DNA from: Candidatus Latescibacterota bacterium | GTDB taxonomy: Bacteria > JAAXHH01 | Assembly (NCBI GenBank): GCA_022821085.1 | Contig: JAJEEG010000007.1 | Location: 86,916-136,622, forward strand | Direction: 5' to 3' | DNA: 49,707 nucleotides | Part shown: piece after piece, positions 25,300 to 33,145 of the stretch | Layout of the letters: each line of letters starts with the position of its first letter | Numbering within the stretch: the first letter of the stretch is position 1 | Program-made: the position numbers and the translations under genes | Notes under the pieces: generated by a model | Seen by the model: the letters and a program-made list of their open reading frames with translations, nothing else | The model's database searches: none | What the model was told of the DNA's origin: nothing

Positions 25300-25315
25300 T
25301 TGTACAATTGTACAA
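25300..25315. promoter_or_regulatory. 16-bp perfect palindrome, probable operator
   Basis: TTGTACAATTGTACAA is a perfect inverted repeat in an AT-rich stretch 41 bases before the SDR start. Its TGTAC...GTACA halves resemble operators of GntR-family repressors. No regulator gene is next to it. Confidence 0.55.
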
Positions 25316-25354
25316 GTGTATAAATAACCTCGGATCGCATTCCCACAGGTCGGC

Positions 25355-25424
25355 TCGTTCGCTACCGGCGCGTCCGTTACCGGAGCCGTTCGCTACCACA
25401 GCCGTTCGCTATCGGAGCCGTTCA
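25355..25424 (-). repeat. Imperfect 16-18-nt tandem repeat at the sulfatase 3' end
   Basis: About four to five copies related to GTTCGCTACCGGAGCC run head-to-tail, and the last copy reaches the stop codon of the sulfatase gene (25422-25424). Confidence 0.7.
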
Positions 25425-26915
25425 ATCCCGCCGCCGCCCCAGCCGTTGCTGCAACCAGTGCGACATGGGCGCCGGGGCAGGATCGCATACCTCCACCAAC
25501 CGGCCGGGGAGAGGCTGGCCGATGACGCCCTCTACGTCGCTGCGACGGTCCGAAACGACATCAGGATGCTGCGCGGCCACGTTCCGCCGCTCCTCCGGGT
25601 CGTTCGCCAGGTCGAAGAGTTCATCGCCCGCCTCGTCCTCATAGCCCACCGACGTGCAGAAGTTCCATCGGTCGTCCCGTACGCTGGCCCGGCCCACGGC
25701 GTTGCCCGTGATGAAGGACGCCCACCCGGTCACGATACGGTCCCGGATAGCGACCTGCTCTCCCGTGACCAGCGGCCAAAGGTCCGCCCCGTCCGTCCAG
25801 TCCGCCCGGACCCCGAGCCGCCCGAGCAGCGTGGGCATGAGATCGTGGTTCTGCACGAAGGCGTCCACGTCGACGTCCGCCGGTCCGCCCGGCGACTGGA
25901 TCATGAGGTTGAGTTGCGTATTGAAGGGGTGCAGTTCGTTCGGTCCCTTGCCGAAACTCCCCTGGTCGAGCAGCTGGGTTCCGTGGTCCGACAGGATCAC
26001 AATCATGGTCTCGTCGAGGAGGTTCAGGTCCGCCACCGCATTCAGCAGCCGGCCCACATACTCGTCCACGAGGGTGACCTCCCCGAGGTACAGCGCCTCG
26101 ATGCGCCGGAGTTCCGCTTCCGATGGTCGGCCTGGCCCGCCTGGTCCGCCCGATCCACCTGGTCCGCCTCCCCTGCCTTCCCCGTTACGTGCGTAAGCGG
26201 GACCGGGCACGATGAAATCCAGGCCGTCGTGCTCGAAATACCGGTCGGCGTATTCCGTCGGCGGGTCCCAGGGCTCGTGGGGATCGAAGCTGTCGACCCA
26301 TAGGAAGAAGGGCCCCGCCGTATGATTGTCCGCGAGCCACGCGCCTGCCGAGTTGAACACCCGGGCGCACTGGTAGTCGTCCTTGCCCTTCCTGTGGCGC
26401 TGGTTCAGCAGGTAGTTCACCAGGCCCGCGTGTTTCGACATGTCGACGGGCTGCCTCACGTGCCGGGCGAGTTGCGCCTCAACCAACCTCGGATCGCCGC
26501 TCTTCCAGTTGTCCGATTCCTGTCCCCGCACGAAATCCAGGTGGGCGAACCCCCGGGAGAAGTTCATGGTGGGCTTGAACATGTGGTACGTGTCGGCGAT
26601 GAGGGCCGTCAGGTACCCCCGTTCCAGCAGCACCTCCGCGATCGTGTCCTGCTCCGGCGGTATCTTGTGCCAGCCCGGGGCGTGATGCCAGTGGCCGCGC
26701 CGGTCGAAGTTGTACCGCCACGGGAAGCTGCGCATCCCGGTGAACAGGGCGCGGCGTACTTGCAGCGTGGGTTGCCCTTCGCCGAAGGCCCGGTTGAACC
26801 GGATGCTGCCGCGGTGGAAGGCGTCGAGATTGGGCGTGTGCGCGTGACTGTACTTCCTGCCCGGGCCGATGATGTCGGCGCGAAAAGTGTCCAGGCAGAC
26901 GCAGATGACGTTCAC
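25422..26915 (-). CDS. Sulfatase-fold hydrolase with Thr at the nucleophile position
   Basis: 497 residues of the alkaline-phosphatase/sulfatase superfamily. CVCLDTFRADIIG supplies the first metal aspartate, HTPNLDAF the usual next motif, and MIVILSDHGTQL the Asp-His pair. In the segment that normally reads C/S-x-P-x-R-x-x-L-x-T-G for formylglycine formation, this protein has TLQVRRALFTG, so Thr replaces Cys and the Pro is absent. It therefore cannot be matured as a classic sulfatase. A Thr nucleophile, as in nucleotide pyrophosphatase/phosphodiesterases, or loss of activity is possible. No signal peptide is seen. A Gly/Pro-rich insert (near residue 255) is encoded by 9-nt repeats. Start is GTG 26915 with GGAG six bases upstream. 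Confidence 0.82.
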   Translation of the reverse strand: MNVICVCLDTFRADIIGPGRKYSHAHTPNLDAFHRGSIRFNRAFGEGQPTLQVRRALFTGMRSFPWRYNFDRRGHWHHAPGWHKIPPEQDTIAEVLLERGYLTALIADTYHMFKPTMNFSRGFAHLDFVRGQESDNWKSGDPRLVEAQLARHVRQPVDMSKHAGLVNYLLNQRHRKGKDDYQCARVFNSAGAWLADNHTAGPFFLWVDSFDPHEPWDPPTEYADRYFEHDGLDFIVPGPAYARNGEGRGGGPGGSGGPGGPGRPSEAELRRIEALYLGEVTLVDEYVGRLLNAVADLNLLDETMIVILSDHGTQLLDQGSFGKGPNELHPFNTQLNLMIQSPGGPADVDVDAFVQNHDLMPTLLGRLGVRADWTDGADLWPLVTGEQVAIRDRIVTGWASFITGNAVGRASVRDDRWNFCTSVGYEDEAGDELFDLANDPEERRNVAAQHPDVVSDRRSDVEGVIGQPLPGRLVEVCDPAPAPMSHWLQQRLGRRRD

Positions 26916-27076
26916 GCAAGGCTCCGCAAGGAAACGGGACGTTACTTTTACGATGAGATCCGGAGTTTCAAATAATGGGAAAACTAAGGGGAAGAAGCCG
27001 TTCCGTCAACGGAATTGCGGGCGAATAGCATGGGCATGCGGGCCGTGTAAATCGCTTATGAATGAGGCAATGGGAC

Positions 27077-27104
27077 TTGAAACTCCGTTCTGTTCAGGTA
27101 TAAT
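27077..27104 (+). promoter_or_regulatory. Sigma-70-type promoter of the methyltransferase gene
   Basis: TTGAAA (27077-27082) and TATAAT (27099-27104) are separated by 16 bases, 28 bases before the methyltransferase ATG. This is the clearest consensus promoter in the window. Confidence 0.7.
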
Positions 27105-27131
27105 GTGAGAGGTAAAGCAGAGGGAAACCAC

Positions 27132-27983
27132 ATGACACAACCAGCCAAATCCGAATACGACGCCATCGCCGGGGCCTACAAAGACTCCAAGCAACTGTCC
27201 TTTCGCAAGTACATCGAGGAATACACGCTTTTCGAAACGCTCGGGGACATTAACGGAGTGAAAGCGCTTGACCTGGCCTGCGGCGAGGGATTCTATACGC
27301 GCAAGCTGAAACGCGCCGGCGCCGGGGAGGTGCTCGGTGTCGACATCTCCGCTGAAATGATACAGCTGGCCGAGGCCGAGGAACGCGCGCGGCCCACGGG
27401 TTGCCGGTATCTGAACCAGGACGCGGCGGCCCTGGTCCTGGACGAGCCGGTCGATCTCGTCGTGGCGATGTACCTGATGAACTACGCCCGCGACGCGAAT
27501 GAACTGTTTCGTTTCGTTCGGGCGGCCCACGGCGCGCTGAAACCGGGAGGGCGTTTCGTGGGATTCAATGACAACGTCCTGAGCGCGTCCGGCGGCACGT
27601 TCTCCTACGCCCGTTACGGATTTGAAAAGGAGTACAAGAGGAGGACGACCGAGGGGAGGACGTCCGAGGAAACGCTGGCAGGGGCTACCCCGGCCGGTTC
27701 GACGCCATCAGTGGAAACACCGTCAGAGGGAGCGTCGTCCGGGGGGATACCGTCCGAAGGCGATCTCGTTGTCTACCGGTTCAAGAACGACGACGGCACG
27801 CGGTTCGAATTCAACAACTACTATCTCTCGCCGGGAACGTATCGCCGGGCCTTCGAGGATGCCGGATTTGCCGGTTTTCGCTGGATCGACCCGCAGTTGC
27901 ATCCGTCCGAGCGGGACAACGGGTTCTGGGACGAATTCATGGCCGCGCCGCCCATCATAGGAGTCGGGGCGGTCAGGGAGTGA
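27132..27983 (+). CDS. Class I SAM-dependent methyltransferase
   Basis: 283 residues. The SAM-binding motif I is ALDLACGEGFYTRKL, motif II VLGVDISAEMIQLAE, and later DLVVAMYLMNYA and LKPGGRFVGF complete the Rossmann fold. The start (YDAIAGAYKDSKQLSFRKYI) matches the ToxA/toxoflavin-synthase-like group of small-molecule methyltransferases. Between the SAM domain and the C-terminal strand region lies a ~35-residue low-complexity insert of Gly/Ser/Thr/Glu/Pro (around residues 175-210). The in-frame ATG at 27105 lies at the promoter -10, so ATG 27132 is chosen. Substrate unknown. Confidence 0.85.
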   Translation: MTQPAKSEYDAIAGAYKDSKQLSFRKYIEEYTLFETLGDINGVKALDLACGEGFYTRKLKRAGAGEVLGVDISAEMIQLAEAEERARPTGCRYLNQDAAALVLDEPVDLVVAMYLMNYARDANELFRFVRAAHGALKPGGRFVGFNDNVLSASGGTFSYARYGFEKEYKRRTTEGRTSEETLAGATPAGSTPSVETPSEGASSGGIPSEGDLVVYRFKNDDGTRFEFNNYYLSPGTYRRAFEDAGFAGFRWIDPQLHPSERDNGFWDEFMAAPPIIGVGAVRE

Positions 27984-28095
27984 TCCGGTGCGTGCCGGCA
28001 GAAAACACAGGAGCAAGGGGATCAACATATCCTCACAAGAATCAATTCTTTATACGGCACAAAAGTACCAACAGAGCCTTATACCATCACGCCTA

Positions 28096-28407
28096 TTATG
28101 GATCAGACGCCAGCGCACGCACAACGGCTTCCGGGTCGCGATCGATAACGGTCAGTAGAACACGGGCCGCGCGGTCTGGAACGCGACGGCCTTGTTCCCA
28201 ATCCTGCAACGCTCGGGCGTCAAGACCAAATCGATCAGCGAATTTCGCCCGACTCAGTTTCATGCGAGTACGAAGCGTCCGAACGCGATCAGCAGACGGG
28301 TCATCAACGATTCTGGATGGAAGCTCAATCTCGCCACGTACGTGAGACAGTACCTCCCCCAAAGCCGTTTCGATTTCTCGACCCAATGAGGTTCGTTTCG
28401 CCGTCAT
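28096..28407 (-). CDS. higA: HigA-like helix-turn-helix antitoxin
   Basis: 103 residues with a C-terminal XRE-type helix-turn-helix (RTRMKLSRAKFADRFGL, ALQDWEQGRRVPD). The N-terminal part (LGEVLSHVRGEIELPSR) resembles antitoxins that accompany RelE/HigB-type toxins. It should bind the toxin and repress its own operon. Its ATG overlaps the toxin stop as ATGA, so the order toxin-antitoxin is that of higBA. The reading frame is intact, unlike the toxin. Confidence 0.85.
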   Translation of the reverse strand: MTAKRTSLGREIETALGEVLSHVRGEIELPSRIVDDPSADRVRTLRTRMKLSRAKFADRFGLDARALQDWEQGRRVPDRAARVLLTVIDRDPEAVVRALASDP

Positions 28408-28736
28408 TTGATTCTCCCGTTCTTCTTGATCTCTGCAACGAGTTTTGTAAGCACCTTCTTATCCGCCATAGTCAGGTCTTCGCGGGCGGACTTTGCATAT
28501 GCCGTCAGCATATAGACGACTTCTGTCCCTGTATGGTGGTAGTATATCGTCCGAACTCCACCCCGCGTGCCACGACCCGGTAAGGCCCAACGAAACTTAC
28601 GGATTCCTCCGGTTCCCGGTACAACCGGCGCTCCATCGGGATCGGCTGCAATAGCAACCTACATATCCCGTCGGCTTTGCGCCGATAGCAACCTGCGAAT
28701 AGCCCGTTCGTAGGTCCGGGTCGTGATTATCTTCAT
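28404..28736 (-). pseudogene. higB: RelE/HigB-like toxin with in-frame amber codon
   Basis: From ATG 28734-28736 the - strand frame runs 110 codons to TGA 28404-28406, interrupted only by TAG at 28659-28661, codon 26. Before it: MKIITTRTYERAIRRLLSAQ. After it: VAIAADPDGAPVVPGTGGI, RKFRWALPGRGTRGGVRTI, YYHHTGTEVVYMLTAY and AKSAREDLTM, the RelE-superfamily core with the usual Arg/Lys and Tyr positions. The first codon after TAG is GTT, and I see no restart close by, so the toxin is truncated to 25 residues unless the amber is read through. It overlaps higA by four bases. Confidence 0.82.
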
Positions 28737-28741
28737 AACAT

Positions 28742-28764
28742 AATATGCGGCACTGCCGCATATT
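28742..28764. promoter_or_regulatory. Inverted repeat upstream of higB, probable HigA operator
   Basis: AATATGCGGC (28742-28751) and GCCGCATATT (28755-28764) form a perfect 10-bp inverted repeat with a 3-base centre, ending six bases before the toxin ATG on the - strand. The position fits antitoxin autoregulation. A run of seven T follows on the + strand (28773-28779), so a + strand terminator is the alternative. Confidence 0.6.
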
Positions 28765-28891
28765 GATCAAGCTTTTTTTAAGAAACTGCGTGTTTGTGCT
28801 CGTCACCGAATGGTGTTATAGTCGGGGAAGTAATCGAGGACTAAACCGTTGGAACGCAATATCGAGTTCAGGGGCCAGCAGGAGACTGCCC

Positions 28892-29821
28892 CTAGTGCGC
28901 CTCCTCCTTCATCTCATCCGCAGCCTTGCAGTTGCGGATCCAGATCTTGTCCTGCGCGGGTTCGTAGCCCTTCCAGGCGTAGGGGTCGGTGCCGGAAACC
29001 GGAACGATTACGCGCCGGTCGGCCGTGGCGGGACGCTCGCCCTCTTCGATGCCCCACGGCAGGAGGCTCCACGCGTTGCAGTAGTGGTTGACCAGCACGC
29101 GGCGGGTTTGTTCGCTCCGGTTCTTGTAGGACCGGTGCAGGAGATAGCCGTTGAAGAAGACCAGGGCGCCGGCGCGCACTTCGACCGGCACTTCCACGGA
29201 CTCGTCGAAACCGTGACTCTCGGGGGCGAAGTCGAACTCGTCAGGGTTCTCGTGGGCCCGCTGGGGATACAGGTAGCCGTTGCGGTGGGAACCGGGTATG
29301 ACGTAGAGGCACCCGTTCTCGATCGTCGCGTCATCCACGGCGATCCACGCGCCGATCAGGGACCGGTCCCGCGTGGGGATGAAGATCTCGTCCTGGTGCC
29401 AGGCCTGGCCCTGGAACCGGGGCGGCTTGATGAAGTACATGGACTGCATGCACTTGACGCTCCCGTCCCAGTAGGGCAGGTGGGCCGCGGTGATCTGGCT
29501 CAGCACGCCGCAGATCTTCGGATGGCGCACGTACTTCTCGATCACTTCGCTGACGAAGTGGGGCTGGTGGATGCAGAGGATGCGCTGCAGCACGTCATCG
29601 TCGGTGTCGCCCGGCTTCGGCGGATCGAGTCCGCGGCAGGGATACTTGCCCCTTGCCACGTCCACCAGGTCGTCCTTCAACTCCTGCAGTTCCCCGGCGG
29701 TCATCAGGTCGGGAACGACGAGATAGCCGTTGTCCACGTAGAACTGGATCTGCTCATCGTCCACGATAGAGGGGACTTCGATCGCGGGTTCGGTCTGCTG
29801 GGAAAGGTCGGTCATGGTCAT
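28892..29821 (-). CDS. Phytanoyl-CoA dioxygenase (PhyH) family oxygenase 2
   Basis: 309 residues. Iron ligands are the His-x-Asp of AWHQDEIFI and the His of LLHRSYKNRS, five residues before the conserved Asn; the next Arg cluster (TRRVLVNHY) provides the 2-oxoglutarate contact. ENGCLYVIPGSH is the family core strand. The N-terminus (FYVDNGYLVVPDLMTAGELQELKDDL) is the typical PhyH opening. Substrate unknown. It is divergent from the aldehyde ferredoxin oxidoreductase gene across a 311-base gap. An alternative ATG lies two codons in. Confidence 0.9.
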   Translation of the reverse strand: MTMTDLSQQTEPAIEVPSIVDDEQIQFYVDNGYLVVPDLMTAGELQELKDDLVDVARGKYPCRGLDPPKPGDTDDDVLQRILCIHQPHFVSEVIEKYVRHPKICGVLSQITAAHLPYWDGSVKCMQSMYFIKPPRFQGQAWHQDEIFIPTRDRSLIGAWIAVDDATIENGCLYVIPGSHRNGYLYPQRAHENPDEFDFAPESHGFDESVEVPVEVRAGALVFFNGYLLHRSYKNRSEQTRRVLVNHYCNAWSLLPWGIEEGERPATADRRVIVPVSGTDPYAWKGYEPAQDKIWIRNCKAADEMKEEAH

Positions 29822-30132
29822 GGCTGGCCTCGGCGGCGTATGGACGTACGGTAAAGGGCGGTGAAATCAAGTATGGATTGGCGTTGTTTCTGGAGTTATT
29901 CTAAACGAAACGCGTGGGCATTGTCAACCGCCCATTGCCCCGCCTGGTTAATTTCACCCTGCAGGGATTATTGCTGTTTTCGCGCGGTCATTCCTGTATA
30001 TTAATCGTAGCCGCGCGGTGATTCGGCGCGGTCCCGTTCGAACGAAGCCGCGGGGTAATCCGTCGCGGTCCCGTTTGAAATCCAAACCGATTCAGATGGC
30101 GGAATTTCGAGTCCAATAACGAGGGGGAGATC
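29822..30132. other. Divergent intergenic region, PhyH 2 / aldehyde ferredoxin oxidoreductase
   Basis: 311 bases with no gene. It should hold promoters in both directions. TATATTAA at 29997-30004 is a possible + strand -10 element, but no well-spaced -35 is seen. A pair of 33-base direct repeats lies in the leader of the + strand gene. AGGGGGAG near 30121 is its ribosome site. Confidence 0.5.
30010..30079 (+). repeat. Two imperfect 33-base direct repeats in the oxidoreductase leader
   Basis: The copies at 30010-30042 and 30047-30079 match at about 28 of 33 positions, repeat every 37 bases, and share the blocks CGCGGTCCCGTT and GCCGCG. They lie between the probable -10 and the ATG at 30133. 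Confidence 0.65.
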
Positions 30133-32061
30133 GTGCTGAAACCAGCGAACGGCACGCCGGGAGACGTGACCGATTATTGCTACACCCGCATCGAATACGA
30201 CGTGGCCGAAGGCCGCGAGGTACGCAACGAAGCGCTGCAGGTCGGAGACGACATGGACTTCCTGGGCGGCATCGGCCGGTCCTTCAAGATCCTCTCGGGC
30301 TACGACGTGAGCGATCCCTTCGCGCCGGACGCGCCGCTGGTCGTCAATACGGGCTGCTTCACCGGCACGCAGTTCATGACCGGCCTGCGGGCGTATTTCT
30401 CCGGTTATTCTCCCCTGAAGCGCACCCGGGCCGGCATGCCCATGCCCGTATGGTCGGCCATGAGCGGGAGTTTCGGCCGCAAGTTTTCCTATACCGGCAT
30501 TGGCGACCTGATCCTCACCGGACGTGCTGACGTTCCCAGCTTCCTGGTGATCCGGCAGAACGACGAAGGTCCCGATATTTCCCTGGTCGAAGCCCCGGAC
30601 CATCTGGTCGGCGCGCGGGTCCGGGACAAGATGGTCTACCTGGACGAGCAATACAACGATGGCGACAAGGATTACCACGCCCATTTCGCCGTCCTGGGGC
30701 CGGCCGGCGAGCACTGGGAAACGGTCTGGTACGCGGCCATCGTGGGGTCGACCCAGGAACAGTTGATGAGCGGGGAAGACAAGTGGCGGTTCGCGGGCCG
30801 GCTCGGCATGGGATCCGTACTCGGTTCCAAGAACATCATCGGCATCGTGGCCCGGGCGGAGACGGATTACTACCGCAAGGGCGACGACCGGCTCAAGGTC
30901 ATCAACAACGAGATCGGACGGGGCGAGCAGAGCCGGGGATACCGCCATCCGCACAACCGGAACGGACTGGGCGGCACGGGCAAGAACAGCAAGATCCTCG
31001 ACGGATTCGGGGTGCTGCCCTACCGAAACTTCGAGCCGCCCGGGGAGAACGTGGCCGTCCCGGTACACCTGGAGACCATGCGGGAATCGGACGACTTCAT
31101 CGTCATCGACAAAAGCTGCTACGGCTGCCAGATTACCTGCCACCAGGATTTTTACGACATCCCGGAAGGCGGCAAGGATCCCGACTGGCGCAAGGCCCGG
31201 AGGAACCATGGAGAGTACCTCGGCCGGTTCGAGTTCGAACCCATGGAACTGTCCGGCGCCAACCTGGGCATCCTGGATCCCCATGACAACCTGGAACTCG
31301 CCCGGCTGGACGACGACCTGGGGTTCGATACGATTTCGGCCAACGTCGTGATCTCCTTCCTGATGGATTACAATGCCCGGGGCAATGGTACCGTCGCGGG
31401 CGGCGTCACCTTCGGGGACGCGGAAGGCACCCGCCGGCTGAAAGAAGATATTGCTTACGGACGCGAACCCCTCTTCGGCAAGGGCGTCCAGGCGATCGCC
31501 GAAGAGATCGGCGGCAAGGCTTTCGCCATGCACGCCAAGGGGGTCGAGTTCTCCGCCTACCTGGGACAGACCAATCCGGGCTATCCCTTCGCCGTGGCCG
31601 GCGGCCACATGTCCATGCGCACCTTCCTGCTGTACGTGATGGACCCGGACTGCAAGCCCGATTCCGCCGATTACTGGGTCCGCAACATCACCGAAGAAGG
31701 CTGGAAGATGGTGAACAAGGACCTGCACGGGGGCTGCCTCTTCACTATGGCCCCGCCGGACCAGGTCAGCGAAGGCATCGAGTCCGTTTTCGGGGTGCCC
31801 TTCTCGGCCGAGCGTGTGCTGGACGCCACCTACCGGTGCCACATCCTGGGTTTCGCCCTCGAGCAGAAACAGGGGATTACCCCGGACGAATACGACATGC
31901 CGTCCGACGTCTTCGTCGGTCAGCACAAGGGCGACCTGCCCGCCGTGCATTTCCTGACCCGGGAGCTGTTCGAAGAGGTCAGGTCCCGGGTGCTGGAACG
32001 CCTGCACCGGGACGTGGAAGCCCTCGGCTACGGTGGTCACGCGGCGCCGGCGTCCGCCTAG
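30133..32061 (+). CDS. Aldehyde:ferredoxin oxidoreductase family protein (tungsten/molybdenum pterin)
   Basis: 642 residues, about the length of archaeal AOR enzymes. The iron-sulfur site appears as CYGCQITC (C-x2-C-x3-C, residues ~327-334) with a likely fourth ligand in YRCHILGF (~567). GLGMGSVLGSKN-like text (RLGMGSVLGSKNIIGI) and DLGFDTISANVV are characteristic cofactor-binding strands. AORs oxidise aldehydes to acids using a tungsto-bispterin and ferredoxin; this branch is uncharacterised, so the substrate is open. It has no adjacent cofactor genes or ferredoxin. GTG 30133 is the start, with AGGGGGAG upstream. The N-terminal residues differ from classic AOR. A K+ channel gene follows after 76 bases. 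Confidence 0.85.
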   Translation: MLKPANGTPGDVTDYCYTRIEYDVAEGREVRNEALQVGDDMDFLGGIGRSFKILSGYDVSDPFAPDAPLVVNTGCFTGTQFMTGLRAYFSGYSPLKRTRAGMPMPVWSAMSGSFGRKFSYTGIGDLILTGRADVPSFLVIRQNDEGPDISLVEAPDHLVGARVRDKMVYLDEQYNDGDKDYHAHFAVLGPAGEHWETVWYAAIVGSTQEQLMSGEDKWRFAGRLGMGSVLGSKNIIGIVARAETDYYRKGDDRLKVINNEIGRGEQSRGYRHPHNRNGLGGTGKNSKILDGFGVLPYRNFEPPGENVAVPVHLETMRESDDFIVIDKSCYGCQITCHQDFYDIPEGGKDPDWRKARRNHGEYLGRFEFEPMELSGANLGILDPHDNLELARLDDDLGFDTISANVVISFLMDYNARGNGTVAGGVTFGDAEGTRRLKEDIAYGREPLFGKGVQAIAEEIGGKAFAMHAKGVEFSAYLGQTNPGYPFAVAGGHMSMRTFLLYVMDPDCKPDSADYWVRNITEEGWKMVNKDLHGGCLFTMAPPDQVSEGIESVFGVPFSAERVLDATYRCHILGFALEQKQGITPDEYDMPSDVFVGQHKGDLPAVHFLTRELFEEVRSRVLERLHRDVEALGYGGHAAPASA

Positions 32062-32132
32062 ACGCTCCAGGCGGTCCTGACGCTCCGGGCGGTTCTGGCG
32101 GGCCAGGCGGGCCGGGCGGACCGGGCGGACCG
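32061..32132 (+). repeat. GC-rich tandem repeats between oxidoreductase and channel genes
   Basis: Two 18-base copies (32061-32078, 32079-32096; 16 of 18 identical) begin at the last base of the stop codon. They are followed by four 9-base units of the type GGCGGRCCR (32097-32132), ending five bases before the channel ATG. The same 9-base unit, in the other orientation, encodes the Gly/Pro insert of the sulfatase-fold gene near 26130-26170. Confidence 0.8.
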
Positions 32133-32137
32133 GATAC

Positions 32138-33145
32138 ATGAATCCCAAGCACAAACTCATAGGGGCGTCCCTCGCCATCGTGGTCATCCTGGGATTCGGT
32201 ACCCTGGGATTCAAACTGCTGACAGAGTGGACCTGGTTCGAGAGTTTTTACTTCACCCTGATCACCATCACGACCATCGGATATACCGAGCCGGCCGACC
32301 TCACGCAAAACGGCCGCTACTTCGGCACGCTGCTGATCGTCGTGGGCGTCGGGACGCTGGGCTACGCACTGTCCGTTGCCGTACAGTCGGTCGTATCGCT
32401 CGAAGTCGTCTCCTCACTGGGGAAGAGGCGCCTCATGAAGGAAATACAGGAACTGAAAGACCACTACATCGTCTGTGGCGCGGGCCGCGTCGGCAGGAGA
32501 ATCGGACAGGAAATCGCCGGCCGTGGCCTGGACTGCGTGCTCATCGAGACCGAAGACCGGGCCGAGCCCTTCGAATCGGACGGTTACCGTGTGCTGACGG
32601 GCGACGCCACGAAGGAAGAAGTGTTGAAGTCGGCGGGGATCGAGCGGGCGAGGGGCATCGTGTGCGCCGTGTCGTCCGACCCGGAGAACCTGTACATCAC
32701 CCTGACGGCGCGGGACCTGAACCAGGGCATCCACATCGTGGCCCGGGCCAACGAGGAGTCCGTCATCCCCAGGCTGACCCGCGCCGGCGCGGACAAGGTG
32801 GTCTCGCCGGTCATCACGGGCTCCCGGCAGATGGCGCAGATGCTGCTCAAGCCGGCCGTGGCCGACTTCATGGAGCTGGCGTCCATGGCGGACAAACTCG
32901 ACCTGGAACTCGACCAGATCGAGATCGGGCCGGGATCGGGACTCGCGGGATCAACCGTCGGGGCCGGCGCCATCGGATCGACCCATGACGTGATCGTCAT
33001 CGCGGTCCAGGGGCCCGGCGGCAACGTCGCGTTCAACCCGGGAAGCGACCAGACGCTGGCGACCGGAGACATCCTGATCGCCATGGGAAGCCGTGACGAC
33101 CTGATGAACCTGCGCAGGACCGCCGATCCATCCGGCGCACCCTAG
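32138..33145 (+). CDS. Two-TM potassium channel with RCK (TrkA-N/TrkA-C) domains
   Basis: 335 residues. TM1 (IVVILGFGTLGFKLL), a pore helix and filter (FTLITITTIGYTEPADL), and TM2 (LLIVVGVGTLGYALSVAV) are followed by a TrkA-N Rossmann domain (YIVCGAGRVGRRIGQEI, IETEDRAEPF, LTGDATKEEVL) and a C-terminal TrkA-C domain. This is the MthK-like architecture of ligand-gated K+ channels in the inner membrane. The filter reads TIGYTE where most K+ channels have T(V/I)GYGD, so Thr replaces the second filter Gly. The gene is co-directional with the oxidoreductase. Its stop lies within the 38-base repeat that follows. Confidence 0.9.
   Translation: MNPKHKLIGASLAIVVILGFGTLGFKLLTEWTWFESFYFTLITITTIGYTEPADLTQNGRYFGTLLIVVGVGTLGYALSVAVQSVVSLEVVSSLGKRRLMKEIQELKDHYIVCGAGRVGRRIGQEIAGRGLDCVLIETEDRAEPFESDGYRVLTGDATKEEVLKSAGIERARGIVCAVSSDPENLYITLTARDLNQGIHIVARANEESVIPRLTRAGADKVVSPVITGSRQMAQMLLKPAVADFMELASMADKLDLELDQIEIGPGSGLAGSTVGAGAIGSTHDVIVIAVQGPGGNVAFNPGSDQTLATGDILIAMGSRDDLMNLRRTADPSGAP

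Noticed and set aside
1747-28661. Possible reassignment of TAG to a sense codon, from two in-frame TAG codons (NYN and HigB genes)
   Set aside because: TAG ends several intact genes here (icd, obgE, the AhpD-like gene, aldehyde oxidoreductase, K+ channel, kptA), so it is a normal stop. The two cases fit nonsense mutations or errors better.
30001-32214. 737-codon - strand frame opposite the aldehyde oxidoreductase
   Set aside because: No domain seen, and the + strand product has iron-sulfur and cofactor motifs.
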